Shown here: in pieces, positions 46,362 to 58,096 of the stretch | Position numbering within the stretch: the stretch's first letter is position 1 | How the letters are laid out: the number at the start of each line of letters is the position of its first letter | Assembly: GCF_027580225.2 (NCBI RefSeq) | Contig: NC_073342.2 | Span: 16,379,001-16,443,000, forward strand | DNA from: Misgurnus anguillicaudatus | Lineage: Eukaryota; Chordata; Actinopteri; Cypriniformes; Cobitidae | Direction: 5' to 3' | DNA length: 64,000 nt | Notes under the pieces: generated by a model | What the model saw: the letters and a program-made list of their open reading frames with translations, nothing else | What the model was told of the DNA's origin: nothing | The model's database searches: none | Made by a program: the position numbers and the translations under genes

Positions 46362-49027
46362 ATGGCGGAGACGCGAGAGGACCGTAAAACCAATGCGGAA
46401 CTTGTGGAGGATTTAAAGTAAGGCACAAATACTTTATATACTATAGAAATAGACCCAGCTTATATCAAAAAGTACCTCTATTAATAGTTCGTGTATTTCT
46501 ATTTTTAAAATGTTGAAGTTTATTTGACTAGCCATGGGCCACGTCAGTCATACATTTAAACCCACAGCAGTCAGTTCGTCTCGTATAAAATTACATTTAC
46601 ATAAATTAATATTTATTTCCTAATATTAGACGCCGTAATGCTGTCCTACAAGCAGAGATCGATATGTGTGAACGATACACTAGCTGGATGGAGGCTGAAT
46701 CAGAGATGGCATCACAGATGGAAACGGTACTCATTTTTATACGTCATACCTTAAACACGTCTAACCTGTGTGTTTAACATAAACCTTATTTTGTGCTTAG
46801 TTTAACGAGGTTATGCTTATTATGGAATGATACGTTATCATACATTTTATTTATAAATAAAAGTATTTTCTTATTGCATATCTATCAAATTTAAGGTAAA
46901 ATACTATCTGTACATGCACATTTGTAAAAAATTTTTCAATAAATTTTCATGGGTTGTACGTTATTCATTTTATTTCAGAGTGTAAGAAAAAAGACAAGAG
47001 CACCTACTCCAGAAAGTCGATTGCTCACAATGGAGCAGCAATGTGAGGTCGCCCAGAGTGTACATAAACAAATAAGTGAAGATCTGAAGAGACTTAAAAG
47101 CGATACAGAGAGATCACTGGACAATTACAAGGTTATTATGCAACAGTAAGAACCAACTCATTTGGCCCTGTTACAAACATCTCACAAGCATACTATACAT
47201 ACTTTTCTCCTAAGGCAACTCTTGAAGAAGCTGATATCCACTTGGCGGAGGTTAAAAAGGAAAGTGGCCAGTTTGATCGTGACATTGGTAAAGCACTGCG
47301 GGATAAAAAGAGTGTGACGATGAACGTTGAGAAGGTTATCAGATACATTGAGGATAGAAAGAAAGCCAAGGTAAAATAACATTTCCGTTCAGATTTCTGT
47401 TGTGAATATCTGTTCAGAATCTAATCAGATGCCCAAACCGTTTTTAGGACAACCTGATTGAGAAGTTGCATCAGCAGAATGCAGCCCTCCTAGCCCACAA
47501 ACGAAAACTGCAGATCCAAATAAAACAGCAGGAAAAGATGGTTCAGGGCCTGACGGCGCTGGACTTTGAAAAGCTCAAGATTGATAACATCAAATCTCAG
47601 ACGCAACTGGATAACCAAAACCACAAGCATCTAGAGCTCAAACTTCTCGCATGCAACACCTTGAAGGCTTTGAACTCTACCAAGGTGAGATGTTCAACAG
47701 ACCATCAAAATAAAAATATTGGTGCAAATATTTTCAATGCAGCACTGTGCACCCAGTATTTGCAAAGCTATACACTACAATTTCAGGATAATTTTAAGCC
47801 TTGCAACACAGATATCCAGTCCTAAGGTTATTCTTAGTGACCTTAAAATACGACTTAAGCCACTGCCAGATTTGCACAGATATGCACATTCCCATAGCAA
47901 CTGTTGGCCTGTACTACAGGTATGGTGGATGGATGTACCTGCAAAATTGCATTAATATCCGTGTCTTACAGGAAAAGCTTCAGACCTTGACACAAGAGTC
48001 AGACGCGCTAAGCAGTGACATTGCTTCACGTAGGAGATTAATGGTTAAGATGGAGGAGGAGACCAAGCAAGCAGAAGAGGTCTGGATGTCTTAACAACAT
48101 TGATTTTACTAGTCACTAGCAGAAAGATCAGCATAGATTTAAAGGGATAGTTTACCCAAAAATGAAAATTCTGTCCCTATCTACTCGGCCTCATGCTGTA
48201 CTAAACCTGCATGAATTTCTTTCTCTAACGAACCCAAAAGAAATTTGATAGATGATAAGCACACAGCTGGTAGAAACCATTGACTCCCATAGTAGGAAAA
48301 CAAATCCTTTGGATGTCATTGGGAACAATCAACTGTGCGCTTACCATCATTTATCAAAATATGTTCATTTATCACAATACTTCCATAGTATTTGTTTATC
48401 CTACTATGGAAGTCAATGGTTTCACCAGCTGTGTGCTTATCATTATTTATCAGAAAATAGAAATATATACAGGTGTTAAACAACATGAGGGTGATTAAAT
48501 AATGACAGAATTTAGATTTTTGGGTGAACTATCCCTTTAATGTTTAATGCCACTCTTCTAAAGATTTTAGTATCTAAACTAACCAGGATGGCACTGAATA
48601 ACCACTGAGCTACTTTATAGAGACAATACTCTTGTAAAAAAAATAAAAAATTTCATGCTGCCAAAAGGTTTAAGTGTTATACTTCATTAGGCACACATCT
48701 TAACACGGATCCTTTTTCCTTACAGGAGCGGAGCAAAGCGGAGGCCCTGAACCGGAAGCTGAGGGGCCAGTTGGCCGACTTTCAAGTACCGCATGTTCTA
48801 GAATATATCAAAGTTGAAGACTCCCACAGCCAGTTGGTGAAGAGCGTCAAAGCCTGGGAACGCAAGGTGGAGATAGCAGAGGTAAGGATTTTTTTCCAGA
48901 GAAGAATTCCAGAGTTTATCTTCACGTGATCTGATGATTATAACATTTTCAGATGGCATTAAAAACATACACTAAAGCGTGGGACAAGCTTCGGATCTCT
49001 GCTGGAGTTGGATCGTCATGTCCATGA
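46362..49027 (+). CDS. ccdc113: Coiled-coil domain-containing protein 113, complete (8 exons)
   Basis: CCDC113 is a coiled-coil protein of cilia and centriolar satellites, needed for axoneme formation and stability together with its paralogue CCDC96. Exons 46362-46417, 46630-46726, 46979-47131, 47215-47370, 47448-47684, 47972-48079, 48726-48881 and 48953-49027 sum to 1038 nt, 345 residues (human protein 377). Frame is kept through all seven introns. Family landmarks: SDTERSLDNYK|ATLEEADI, VIRYIEDRKKAK, DFEKLKIDNIK, and the near-invariant tail WERKVEIAEMALKTYTKAW. The sequence is Lys/Glu/Gln-rich heptad-like throughout, with no signal peptide or membrane segment. The N-terminus is shorter than in mammals. 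The exon 3 donor is weak (AAG|GTTATT) while a better-looking GTAAGA lies 14 nt downstream; only the weak one keeps frame. Confidence 0.93.
48143..48536. mobile_element. 394-bp TTAA MITE (AGGGATAGTTCACC family)
   Basis: AGGGATAGTTTACCCAAAAA and GGGTGAACTATCCCT ends, TTAA at 48139-48142 and 48537-48540. Internal mirrored ACTCCCATAGTAGGA / TCCTACTATGGAAGT. In ccdc113 intron 6. Confidence 0.86.
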
Positions 49028-49062
49028 GGAACCACCGTAGATGCAGAACTGTGTGGGCTTTA

Positions 49063-49068
49063 AATAAA
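49063..49068 (+). terminator. ccdc113: Poly(A) signal AATAAA of ccdc113
   Basis: Hexamer 36 nt after the TGA stop at 49025-49027, giving a very short 3' UTR. Confidence 0.65.
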
Positions 49069-49069
49069 C

Positions 49070-51030
49070 TTACTTTAAGTCAAAATCTTTTTTGCTCAAA
49101 TGTAGCTCAATACCATGCGTTAACAAATGACACATACCTATACGTTATTAATGAAAAGGTTTATTAGTTAGTGCTGTGTATATTAAATGCTACATACAGA
49201 TGTCACATCAACCGCCACATGAAGTTTTTCTTACTAGCTCATCCACAGTCTACAATTCGAAAAAAGCTAAAAAGTATGAGCGCGCAAAAGCGCAAATACT
49301 TGGAACGGGATACAGGAACTAACACAGCAGGCATGCACGGTGGAGAGGTCTCAAAACCATAGAGGAAGGTTAATCGCGTCCATACAAATGACAGACAGAG
49401 ATCAAACTCCTTTAACCTTTCACTGTGGTCGTGACACTTCTGCCGAGAATAGATATTTATATAGATTTTAAATGATATTATTAATAAAAAAATTAATATA
49501 CAAACATGAGAACAACAACAAAAACAACATGCTTTGTATTCAAATCCCAACTGCTCTTTGATACTTAATGCCCCTTGGTATTAATAAACAATGGAAAGAT
49601 AGATATTATAAAGAGGATGTGAGAGGAATTCAGAGGCAAATGGGTCTGTAAAGCACCTAGATGCCCCAGGTTAAGGCTAAAGTGTTATTTTCACCCCTTT
49701 TACCCCACTGTGCAGGATTTGACAAAGAAAACTTGGAAGGAGATGTTTAAAGGCCGGCACCTTCGGTTATCACACATAATACTGCACAAGATGATGGGAC
49801 ATTGTGTTTTGGGTTAAGGGGGTAAAGAAAATTTTGATTTAAATGACTTTTTATCACTATGAGTGGATTCCTATTAAACAGTACTCTGTATCGAGAAGAA
49901 TATGTACTGTAACTGTAGTAAGTGTAAATAAAAGGTTTACCAAAAACAGCTTATTTGTTATCTGATCCAACAAAGTCGTACAAGCCAAAACGAATACTTG
50001 GATCTTGGGTAACCAAAAATCCAAATTTCTTTGATCTTGCATTTCATATAAAAGAATAATAAAAAAAGCCCTTATGATAATGCACGGAGGGCAAATGACT
50101 GCTGGCAAGACACGATGTTGGCAGGTTAAGAGATAAAAAAAAGAATAAATCTGTACATAATGGAAGAAAATGACACTTTTCTTTAGGTAAGAGATGATCG
50201 TACTAGAGAAAAGCATACGGCAAAATAAAAAAACACAAGGGGCTAAAACTTTTGTATAAAACTTTCACACAACCTTCAACACACCAACTACAATCCAAAC
50301 TACATCTACAAAGAGGCTGAGATTAATTTAAAAAAGGCAAATGGGAAACAAAACGTAAGAACGTGTGAATCAGAATGCACATAATGTAAAGCTACTTATA
50401 AAATAGTTTGCGGTTTAGGAAAGACAATGTAATATCTAATGACAGGACTAGTAAACAAGTTGCATACATACTAACTATGTACATACAGTAATACAGCCTT
50501 TTGAGGGTTGTAGGCAATTCAGGACAGTTGTACTGTAGTGACGCGAATCGTGAATTGTTCGTATACATGAGTGAAGTTTACATTTCTATATAGATTCTAT
50601 ATATTTATGTATAATTGTTGGGACCTTCGGAGGTCCTTAAACTTCTGCTGGTTAACAATCTGTCCCGTTAAGAGGTGCGGTACAGTACGTTGATGGTTTT
50701 TGGTACATACCATTAGTTACCACCACAAAGGGAACGCTCATATACATACAGCTCAAAGAGTTCATAACAGCACAATTTGTCCCCTTTGATATTCACATTT
50801 TCGGTTAGATGTGGGGCGAACTAAATGCAGGAGAATGATTTTCGATTATATGTACAATTGGTTTTTAAACTTTTTGCAATGTTGCGAGTGTAATACACTC
50901 GTTCTGGAGCATAGCTACAAATCAGAGTATAGTTTCTAATGTCTAGTTGTAAAAAAAATTTAAATGAGAGGCAACCTGAACAAGTGAAAGTGTAGCTGAA
51001 TTATTTAATTTGTCAATGTAAGAGAAGAAA
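49070..51030. other. Intergenic region between ccdc113 and znf319 3' ends
   Basis: AT-rich, no exon recognised and few obvious MITEs. Part may be a long znf319 3' UTR on the minus strand; no single AATAAA could be assigned. Confidence 0.4.
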
Positions 51031-51032
51031 TG

Positions 51033-51270
51033 GGGTGGTTTGTACTTGGATGCATCGAATGTTCGGCAACCGAAAATATTCGTCCAAAAACATTTTCATA
51101 CATTTCGAATAAACGAATAGACCAAAACTGTTTACGTTTTTAACTTTTTAATGACGCAAACATATAGCAGCTAGCGTAGTGTAGTAAACATTTCGGCAGT
51201 ATGGTACAATTTTATTTGCTATTGTCGGCCGAATAGTTTCGGATGCCGATCATTCGTGCATCACTACCAC
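51033..51270. mobile_element. MITE with GATGCATCGAATGTTCGG / CATTCGTGCATCACTA ends
   Basis: Imperfect inverted termini about 235 bp apart; the interior has CATTTCGAATAAACGAATAG-type palindromes. Probably hAT-derived; non-coding. Confidence 0.65.
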
Positions 51271-51371
51271 TTAGAAGTAAGCAAATGCCCTATAGGAGTG
51301 GAAAACCATTGCTTTTAGGAAAAATATTTGTTTTCCCTACAAGATCCAAATTTAAACACATTGTTCTTTAA

Positions 51372-52071
51372 AGGATTAGGGATTTTTTTTTAAAAAAATT
51401 CAGAATTTACTCAGCACCATGTCATCCAAAATGTTGATGTCGTTCCTTGTTCATTCGAGAAGAAATTATGTTTTTTGAGGAAAACATTCCAGGATCTCTC
51501 TAACTCTAATGGACCCCAATGGACACCAACACGCAACAGTTTTAATGGTCACGTGTTACATATATGAAACGCACATTTGCTGACAATTTTAAACAATAAA
51601 CTGACACAAAGACATTAATTGGTATCATTCGGCATACAACAACGTCGGAACGGTCCTCTTTCTACACACTGGGGCGTAGTTTCGCATTCGTCATCAGTGA
51701 CCTCTTGACATGATGATGTATTGCATGAGGTCGCGCTGGCACTTCACATGATCGGAGATAGACGAGAAGTTGTGGTTTAAAAGTGCATATTTTTTATATC
51801 TCTTGTAAAAAATGACAATCGTTTCACTAGACAAGACCCCCACGCCTCATCCGGGATCGTCCAGAGTCCTCCGAAACTGCGATTTTAAACTGCATCAAAA
51901 CTGTTACGTGTTGGGGTCCACCAAAGTCCATCAAAATGAGAAAAATCCTGGAATGTTTTCTCCAAAAAACATAATTTCTTTCTCGACTGAACAAAGAAAG
52001 ACACCAACACCCTGGATGACATGGTGGTAAGCAAATTATCTGGATTTTTTTTAAGAAAATGGACTAATCCT
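51372..52071. mobile_element. 700-bp foldback TTAA MITE (AGGATTAGTC family)
   Basis: AGGATTAGGGATTTTT on the left and GAAAATGGACTAATCCT on the right, with TTAA at 51368-51371 and 52072-52075. It sits just 3' of znf319, possibly within its transcribed 3' UTR. Confidence 0.84.
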
Positions 52072-52300
52072 TTAACTGTTTACCTATTAACTATGTTGAT
52101 TTTTCGCAACATGTTGTCTCTCTAAAAACCACAGCAAATCAAATTTAATAATTCAGTAATTATGGGAATAAAAAGGGCATAACTACTTGAATATATGAAA
52201 CAGGTATGCATCAAAGAAAACAAGGTATAATTTACATGGAAAATTTTGACCGGGGAATACGTTTTGATGCTTTCTATAACCTTTACGATTGGGGAACAGA

Positions 52301-54118
52301 TTACTGAATAAGAGAGGACACAGGGTAGCCTCCACTTTCGGCCGTGTGCTGAACCGTATGCTCCTGAAGAGCTCCCAAATCCGCGAAACGTTCTCCACAC
52401 CACACACACTTAAACTGGGCATCTCTGGCATGCACGCTTTGATGCTTGGCCAGGTGCTCACGTTGCTTGAAGCCCTTGTCGCAGCTAGCACACTTATAAG
52501 GCTTCTCCCCGGTGTGGACGCGTCTATGCCTCTGCATCTCTGAGGAGTACTTGAAGCGTTTTTCGCAGTCGGGACACTTCAAAGGTTTTTCCCTCGACGG
52601 GTCGCATCGGTGCTGCACGAACTCCGAGGAGGACAGGAAGCGACGGTCACACAGCGAGCATTTGAGAGGCTTCTCGGTGCAGTGGGAATTCTGATGCCTC
52701 TGCAGCGTGGTTGCCTTTTTGTAAGCCTTTCCGCACACGTCGCACTTGTAGGGCTTGTCTGGATTCGTGGGCGTCGATGAGGCCTCGCCACATTTGTGAC
52801 GCAGAAGCTCACCGGACTGACTGAAGCCCTTGCCGCAGGAGGCGCACTTGAAGAGGTTATCCATGCCGTGAACGTGCTGATGGTACAACAGGTGGGACGG
52901 CTGCAGGAAGCCCTTGTCGCACAGGTTGCATTTGAAGGGGCGGTCGGCGGAGGCCTTGTGCGTGCGCCGATGCCGCACCAGGGCGTACTGCTGTTTAAAG
53001 CTCATCTGGCAATCTTCGCAATGAAACGGGCGTTCTTCGGAGTGCGTACGCTCGTGCTGCCTCAGGTCGGACGGACGCTTGAAGCCCTTCCCGCACGTGG
53101 CGCAGCGAAACGGTCGGGCGCCCTGCGGCTGACACTGGTGGTGCAGAAGCTCGGAAGACTCTTTGAAATGCAACTCGCAGAGGTTGCACTTGAACAGGTG
53201 CTCGCCCGAGTGGGCGTACATGTGCCGCACGAGGTGAGAGCGATGCTTGAAGCTCTTCTCGCACACTGCGCACTTAAACGGCCGTTCGGAGCTGTGCGTG
53301 CGCTGATGGTGGGCCAGGTGAGAGGATTGGCTAAAGCTTTTGTCACACGTTTCACATTTAAACGGCTTCTCGCCTGTGTGGACGCGCTCGTGACGGGTCA
53401 GCTCGGACAAATGACGAAATCCTTTGGAACACACAGAACACTTGTAGGGCTTCTCAGGCTGTGAAGGTTCGAAAGTAGGTTGGCCGGACGTCCCAACGGC
53501 AGCGCTGCCGCTGGACGACGCTTCATCGTTCGCCGGCTGCCCTGCATTGCTGGTGGACGAAGTGGGCGTGGCATTTCCAGAGGAACCTGGTCGATAGGTT
53601 TTTTCACATATGGAGCACTTCATAGGGTTAGTGCTGTTATGGGCATTGTGGTGCTGTGCTAAAGAGGTCAGCAGGGAGAATCCCATCTTGCACACTCCAC
53701 ACACAAAAGGTTTCTGCTCCACCTGCACGCACTGGTGTTCCAACAAATCAGTGGCTTGGTGGAAGATCTTAAGGCACTGCGTGCACTGGAAAGACCGATC
53801 TTGGCTAACCATGCACTGGTGCTCGTGCGGATTAGCCAGATGAGAGATGTCATGGCCACACGCGCCACACTTGTGCCCGCCCTCGTTGCCTACGTGAAGC
53901 GAGGGCTGCTGCGCTTGCGCCGGATGCTGCTGTTGGTTGTGCTGCTGCTGACCATGATGCTGCTGTGGTTGTTGTTGCTGCTGCTGGGACTGTTGCTGTT
54001 GGAGGGCCGTGTCAAGGACGATGCCATAGACGGCGCATCCCAGAGCGTCCGCCCCTGGAGGTATGGTGTGCACCACTGGAGGCGGGGCAACAGAGTGCTG
54101 CTGCCACGCCTCCGTCAT
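52301..54118 (-). CDS. znf319: Zinc finger protein 319 (C2H2 type), single coding exon
   Basis: Putative nuclear DNA-binding protein of unknown target. The 605-residue product has a short N-terminus (MTEAWQQ...), the conserved LGCAVYGIVLD box, a Gln/His-rich tract, then about 16 finger units. About 11 are canonical C2H2 (for example YKCSVCSKGFRHLSELTRHE) and about 5 end in HxxxC rather than HxxxH (FQCTQC...LLEHQC, LKCSLC...FVQHRC), a feature shared with human ZNF319 (582 residues). Linkers of the TGEKP/SSERP type join many fingers. The start at 54118 was chosen because human ZNF319 begins MSESWQQ; the frame stays open to an ATG at 54313, which would add 65 residues unlike the human protein. 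The coding region is much more GC-rich than its surroundings. It lies head to head with usb1, as in human. Confidence 0.95.
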   Translation of the reverse strand: MTEAWQQHSVAPPPVVHTIPPGADALGCAVYGIVLDTALQQQQSQQQQQQPQQHHGQQQHNQQQHPAQAQQPSLHVGNEGGHKCGACGHDISHLANPHEHQCMVSQDRSFQCTQCLKIFHQATDLLEHQCVQVEQKPFVCGVCKMGFSLLTSLAQHHNAHNSTNPMKCSICEKTYRPGSSGNATPTSSTSNAGQPANDEASSSGSAAVGTSGQPTFEPSQPEKPYKCSVCSKGFRHLSELTRHERVHTGEKPFKCETCDKSFSQSSHLAHHQRTHSSERPFKCAVCEKSFKHRSHLVRHMYAHSGEHLFKCNLCELHFKESSELLHHQCQPQGARPFRCATCGKGFKRPSDLRQHERTHSEERPFHCEDCQMSFKQQYALVRHRRTHKASADRPFKCNLCDKGFLQPSHLLYHQHVHGMDNLFKCASCGKGFSQSGELLRHKCGEASSTPTNPDKPYKCDVCGKAYKKATTLQRHQNSHCTEKPLKCSLCDRRFLSSSEFVQHRCDPSREKPLKCPDCEKRFKYSSEMQRHRRVHTGEKPYKCASCDKGFKQREHLAKHQSVHARDAQFKCVWCGERFADLGALQEHTVQHTAESGGYPVSSLIQ

Positions 54119-54382
54119 ACGGGCTCTGGTGTACGGATTCAGCTTTGTGCCGTAGTTGGACCTCTTACCGTGTGAATCCAGGGGGAAGGGATTATTGGAC
54201 TGCCCACGATGGGAGACGTGGGGAGGCAGAGAGGAACTTATTTTGACAGTTCTTGTGAAAACGACAGCTGAAGAAAAATCGAATTGTTCCTTCGGGAAAG
54301 CTCTTTGGTGCACAGGGATGCGAGTATCCGCCCAAGGTGCGTTTGTGTAGGATAGTGGACTTGGTTGACTTGGTGAAGAAGA

Positions 54383-55050
54383 TTAACCTTTAGTTATCAT
54401 CATCTGATTTAGCCCTATAAGGAACAAACAAGGACATGGTTAGGACGGGATGAAAAATTACAATGCAATGCTCCAAACATCTAGGGCACAGAGCGAATGC
54501 CCCTTAATCCACAATATTTAAATGTCCCTCTCACTGAATAAATGAGTGCTTTCCCAAATCATACATGGGTTATACATGAAATAACACACAAGGATGCATT
54601 TGTTTACACAAAACTTACCTATAATATATGCTATGTGCATATACCAATGACAGTTTTTAACATAGACCAGCTCAACATTAAATTATCCAAAATGTATGTG
54701 AAACATATATTAAACAGGCATGTTTTCAAACCACCGGAAAAACACACAGCTTCGCAAAATGGCTAACGAATACCGGCTAACATGCTAACTTTAGCTTTAG
54801 CACATTTTTATCCTGACATACACGTCTTATTCCATTATAATCACAAATGCATTTACCTTCTTTAGTACCGGGTACCATGCATGTTTATTCCCAAGAATAA
54901 AATAAGCACATAATCGTCTGTAAGGCCGCGAATGCTCCTCAGGTCCGCGGTGTCTCCTAGGCCGCACCCCCCGCTCCGTGCCTACAAAAACACGCGAAAC
55001 CCCGCCAACTCTCCAGTCGCTCGGTAAAAACAAAAATTTCCAGGTTTTTC
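54383..55050 (-). promoter_or_regulatory. znf319: znf319 5' UTR: inferred non-coding first exon, intron and uORF
   Basis: CpG-rich minus-strand sequence (about 54858-55050) ends at GAAG|GTAAAT (donor at 54857/54856). A matching acceptor TTATAG|GG opens the coding exon at 54414. Within that exon a six-codon uORF (54383-54403, starting ATGATG) precedes the main frame. Boundaries are inferred from splice consensus only. Confidence 0.45.
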
Positions 55051-55689
55051 GGCGTTTGCATTGCATTTAATGGAGCAGGTTATTGGGGAGAGCCCAATAC
55101 ATAGTGTGTGTTTTATTTCGGTCTGAGCCCGCTGACCACCAAAACCCCGACAGCTGCACGGGAGCCTGTATAACACATAATTGGGCATCCTAACAAACCA
55201 TACCGGAACTTCATTTATTTTACTCAAAAACGCATTTGGATGTACAGGTTCAAACCTCGAACAACATAAATACGCATTAAAGTGTGACTATTACTAGTTT
55301 AAAGAAATGTCCAGTTGATATTTTATTATAAATATCATTTTGGAGAATTTATCAAAGTTGATGGTTTCGGTAAGCATACATCTGCATTTGTAAATGCAGG
55401 CTCTTTATATTTGTCCCTCAATGTATTTTAAACATGCAAGGTTAGTTTATATATTTAACATTTGTGCACACAAGAACATTTGCTTTATAACATGTTAAGT
55501 GTTGTAGGATTGTGTTAGAGAGACGGAATCTTAAACAGGCGGAACCATTCAAATGTGCGCTTGTTGTAGTAGGGAACCATGATAAAGAAGCATCGTTTGT
55601 TTTCAACGGAAGCATTGTCATCACAGATTTGAGAGGGTCGTTTGCTAAAAATAGGTTTTGCTCGTTTGCTCTGGATTTTATGTTGTAGT

Positions 55690-57714
55690 ATGATCGTCGG
55701 TTACAGCAGCAGCTCCGAAGATGAAACTGAAAATTCCTCCAAAGATGACGGCTCGCCTCCTCAAAAAAGAGCAAAACCTGACTCTGAAACCAGGTTTGGT
55801 GCGTTTCATCGTGTGTGTACTGTTTCAATCCACGCTTTATTTGCTAGCCCAGTCCATCAGATTAACAGATCTTATTTAGTACAGTAAAACCACAGTGACC
55901 AGAAGTTCATCATTGCCTCACTACAATAAGAATAATTCAACCATGATATTTGTAAATGGCCATCAATCTGCCAAAAACACGCTTACTTCACACATAATAA
56001 AATAGTTCATTTTGTAAGGGAGGAACCTTTGGATGGTGTATCTGATAAGAGGAAAGCCATCATGACACCTCGTCTGCCCCTGCCTGAGTCTGTTAAGGAG
56101 ATGTTTAAGGAATCAGAAGAGCAGTGGATTGACAACAGTAAAGATCATGGAGGAAGACTGCGCTCCTTCCAGCACCAGCGGGGCAACTGGGCCACATATG
56201 TGTACTTGCCATGTAAGCACTTTGTCAGGGTGTATTATTGCCTACCATCCTAACATGAAAACACACAGAAAATTTCATTTAATGGTTATAATGAGAGTTG
56301 TATTAGTTTTAAATAGGAAATCTGACATTTTTCATGTTTAAGTGCTCTAATTGGGTCCCCAGTTCTTGTATCAACCTAGAATTTTGAAATTTGGCTCCCC
56401 CTGTGATGTCAGAAGGGGATAATACCACCCCTTAATCTGCACTATCCAACTATGGCACTGCAATTTAGTGCAGAAATCAGCTCATTTACATTTAAAAGGA
56501 CACACCCAAAACAACACATTTTTGCTCACATTTACAAAGTAGAAATTTTGAGCTAGAACTTCACTTATGTACTCTGGGCACACCAAAGATTTCTTTGACA
56601 TCTTAAAATGCCCCCTTTAATGACAACTAGAATAGTCTCTGTTTGTCAATACTTGTAATGTGTTGGATTCTGTTGGTGGGACACCAATAGACACCATCAA
56701 ATCCTACTGGAATAAGACACAAAACACACTACATAAAGGAATCTTGTAATGGTTTTTATGGTAAACAGCTGACCTTTGACTTTTTTTTCAGATGACCCAG
56801 TAGAGGGGTTTGTGGAGCTCCTCGACAAAATAATAGAGGCTGCAGGTTCTCACAGCATATCTCTGACCTCGTGTGAAGAGTTTCACGTCAGCATCTCAAA
56901 GACGGTGGTTTTACGACATCACTGGATCCAGCCATTCATCCAGTCCATTCGGACCAGCTTGACGCAGTTTCGAAGGTCTGTTATCTTGTCGCTTTTTTTA
57001 ATTATGCCCAAGCCATTTTTATATATGTGTGTGTTTGTGACCAAGATTGTTTCCCTAGGTTTTTCTGCTTGGCTGATACACTTAGGGTGTATTGTAATGC
57101 CGAGAAGACGAGGTATTTCATTACTGTTAATAACTAGTTTATCTTCATTTCTAGTAAACGGGCAGTGCAATGTTTTAATAACATGTTTGGAATGTCATTT
57201 AGGACTTTCCTTGGTATGGAAATCTCGACTGGGAAGCCTCAGTTGCTCGAGCTCATTAAAATTGTGGATCAAACCATGAATGAATTCAACCTCAGCACCT
57301 TTTATAAGGTTAATACTGTGAATTGTAACTGTAAACAAAGATTCAGTAAAATGTGTGTATAAAGACTCATGGCCACTCTTTCTTCACAGGATCCATCTTT
57401 CCATGTAAGTCTTGCATGGTGTGTGGGTGATCAAACAGAAAGACTGAAAAGGGAATGTTTATCAGAATTGCAGGTATCAATACCAACTCAAATTTGCATC
57501 ATAGATTAAACAGGGACAAGACCGTTTTTTTTTTTTGTAGTATTGATTGAAAGCAAAGGTCATGGTGTGAGGGTTTAACCTATAGTAACCTATGCTTTAC
57601 TCTTAACAGGGTCTTGTTGATAGGCATGAGGATGGTCCGTTTCACATCCCACTAAACTGCAAGGAGGTCCGTTGCAAATCAGGAAATAAAGTCTTTCTGT
57701 TTCCTCTCCAGTAA
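55690..57714 (+). CDS. usb1: U6 snRNA phosphodiesterase USB1, complete (7 exons)
   Basis: USB1 is a nuclear 3'-to-5' exoribonuclease of the 2H phosphoesterase family that trims the U6 snRNA oligo(U) tail and leaves a 2',3'-cyclic phosphate; loss in humans causes poikiloderma with neutropenia. Exons 55690-55793, 56019-56212, 56792-56975, 57059-57112, 57203-57308, 57390-57473 and 57610-57714 give 831 nt, 276 residues (human 265), all in frame with GT-AG ends. The two catalytic HxS motifs are His131-Val-Ser133 ([18 protein letters not shown]) and His219-Val-Ser221 ([14 protein letters not shown]). The family start [10 protein letters not shown] and the C-terminal [15 protein letters not shown] are also conserved. 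The ATG at 55690 is supported by homology; an in-frame upstream ATG at 55642 would add 16 residues. The gene is transcribed away from znf319. Confidence 0.96.
56309..56616 (+). repeat. AGGGGACAT-type TTAA MITE in usb1 intron 2
   Basis: Left end eroded; right end CCCCCT before TTAA (56617-56620). Shares GGCTCCCCCTGTGATGTCAG with other copies. Confidence 0.72.
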
Positions 57715-58092
57715 ACGTACATTCTTGATTGTTCCAAAAATGTACATTGTTTTTAAAAATTGTATGTGTTAAATTTTCATATATTTATGCGAAATGTAAT
57801 ATTTTTTACAATGAAATACCTTGATATGAAAAAGATCTCATGTTTCACAATGTTTGTGATGATTTTGTTATACAGAGAACTGCATTGTGGTGAATCCATA
57901 GTATGTACTTGTTCCTTGTTTCAGCAAACCGTAAAGCACCTGACTGGTTTGCATTCCTCTTACGGGGTATCTGTTACGTCCAACCTGTCTGTTTGCAATT
58001 CACCACATCCTAAAAAGTGTAAAGATTTAGTTCCACTTTTCATTTTTCAGTAATGTTGCATCATAGAATACCAACAGAAATCAGGCCCCACT
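57715..58092. other. usb1 3' flank
   Basis: Presumed usb1 3' UTR. No canonical AATAAA was spotted before the MITE at 58097, so the poly(A) signal may be a variant or lie in the MITE. Confidence 0.4.
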
Positions 58093-58096
58093 TTAA

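Noticed and set aside
52796..53464. 222-codon plus-strand open frame
   Set aside because: It is exactly antisense to the znf319 zinc-finger array; the open frame follows from the codon and GC pattern of the fingers, and it has no independent promoter or family similarity.
53735..54175. 146-codon plus-strand open frame with leucine runs
   Set aside because: Antisense of the znf319 Gln-rich tract: CAG/CAA repeats read as CTG/TTG leucines on the other strand.
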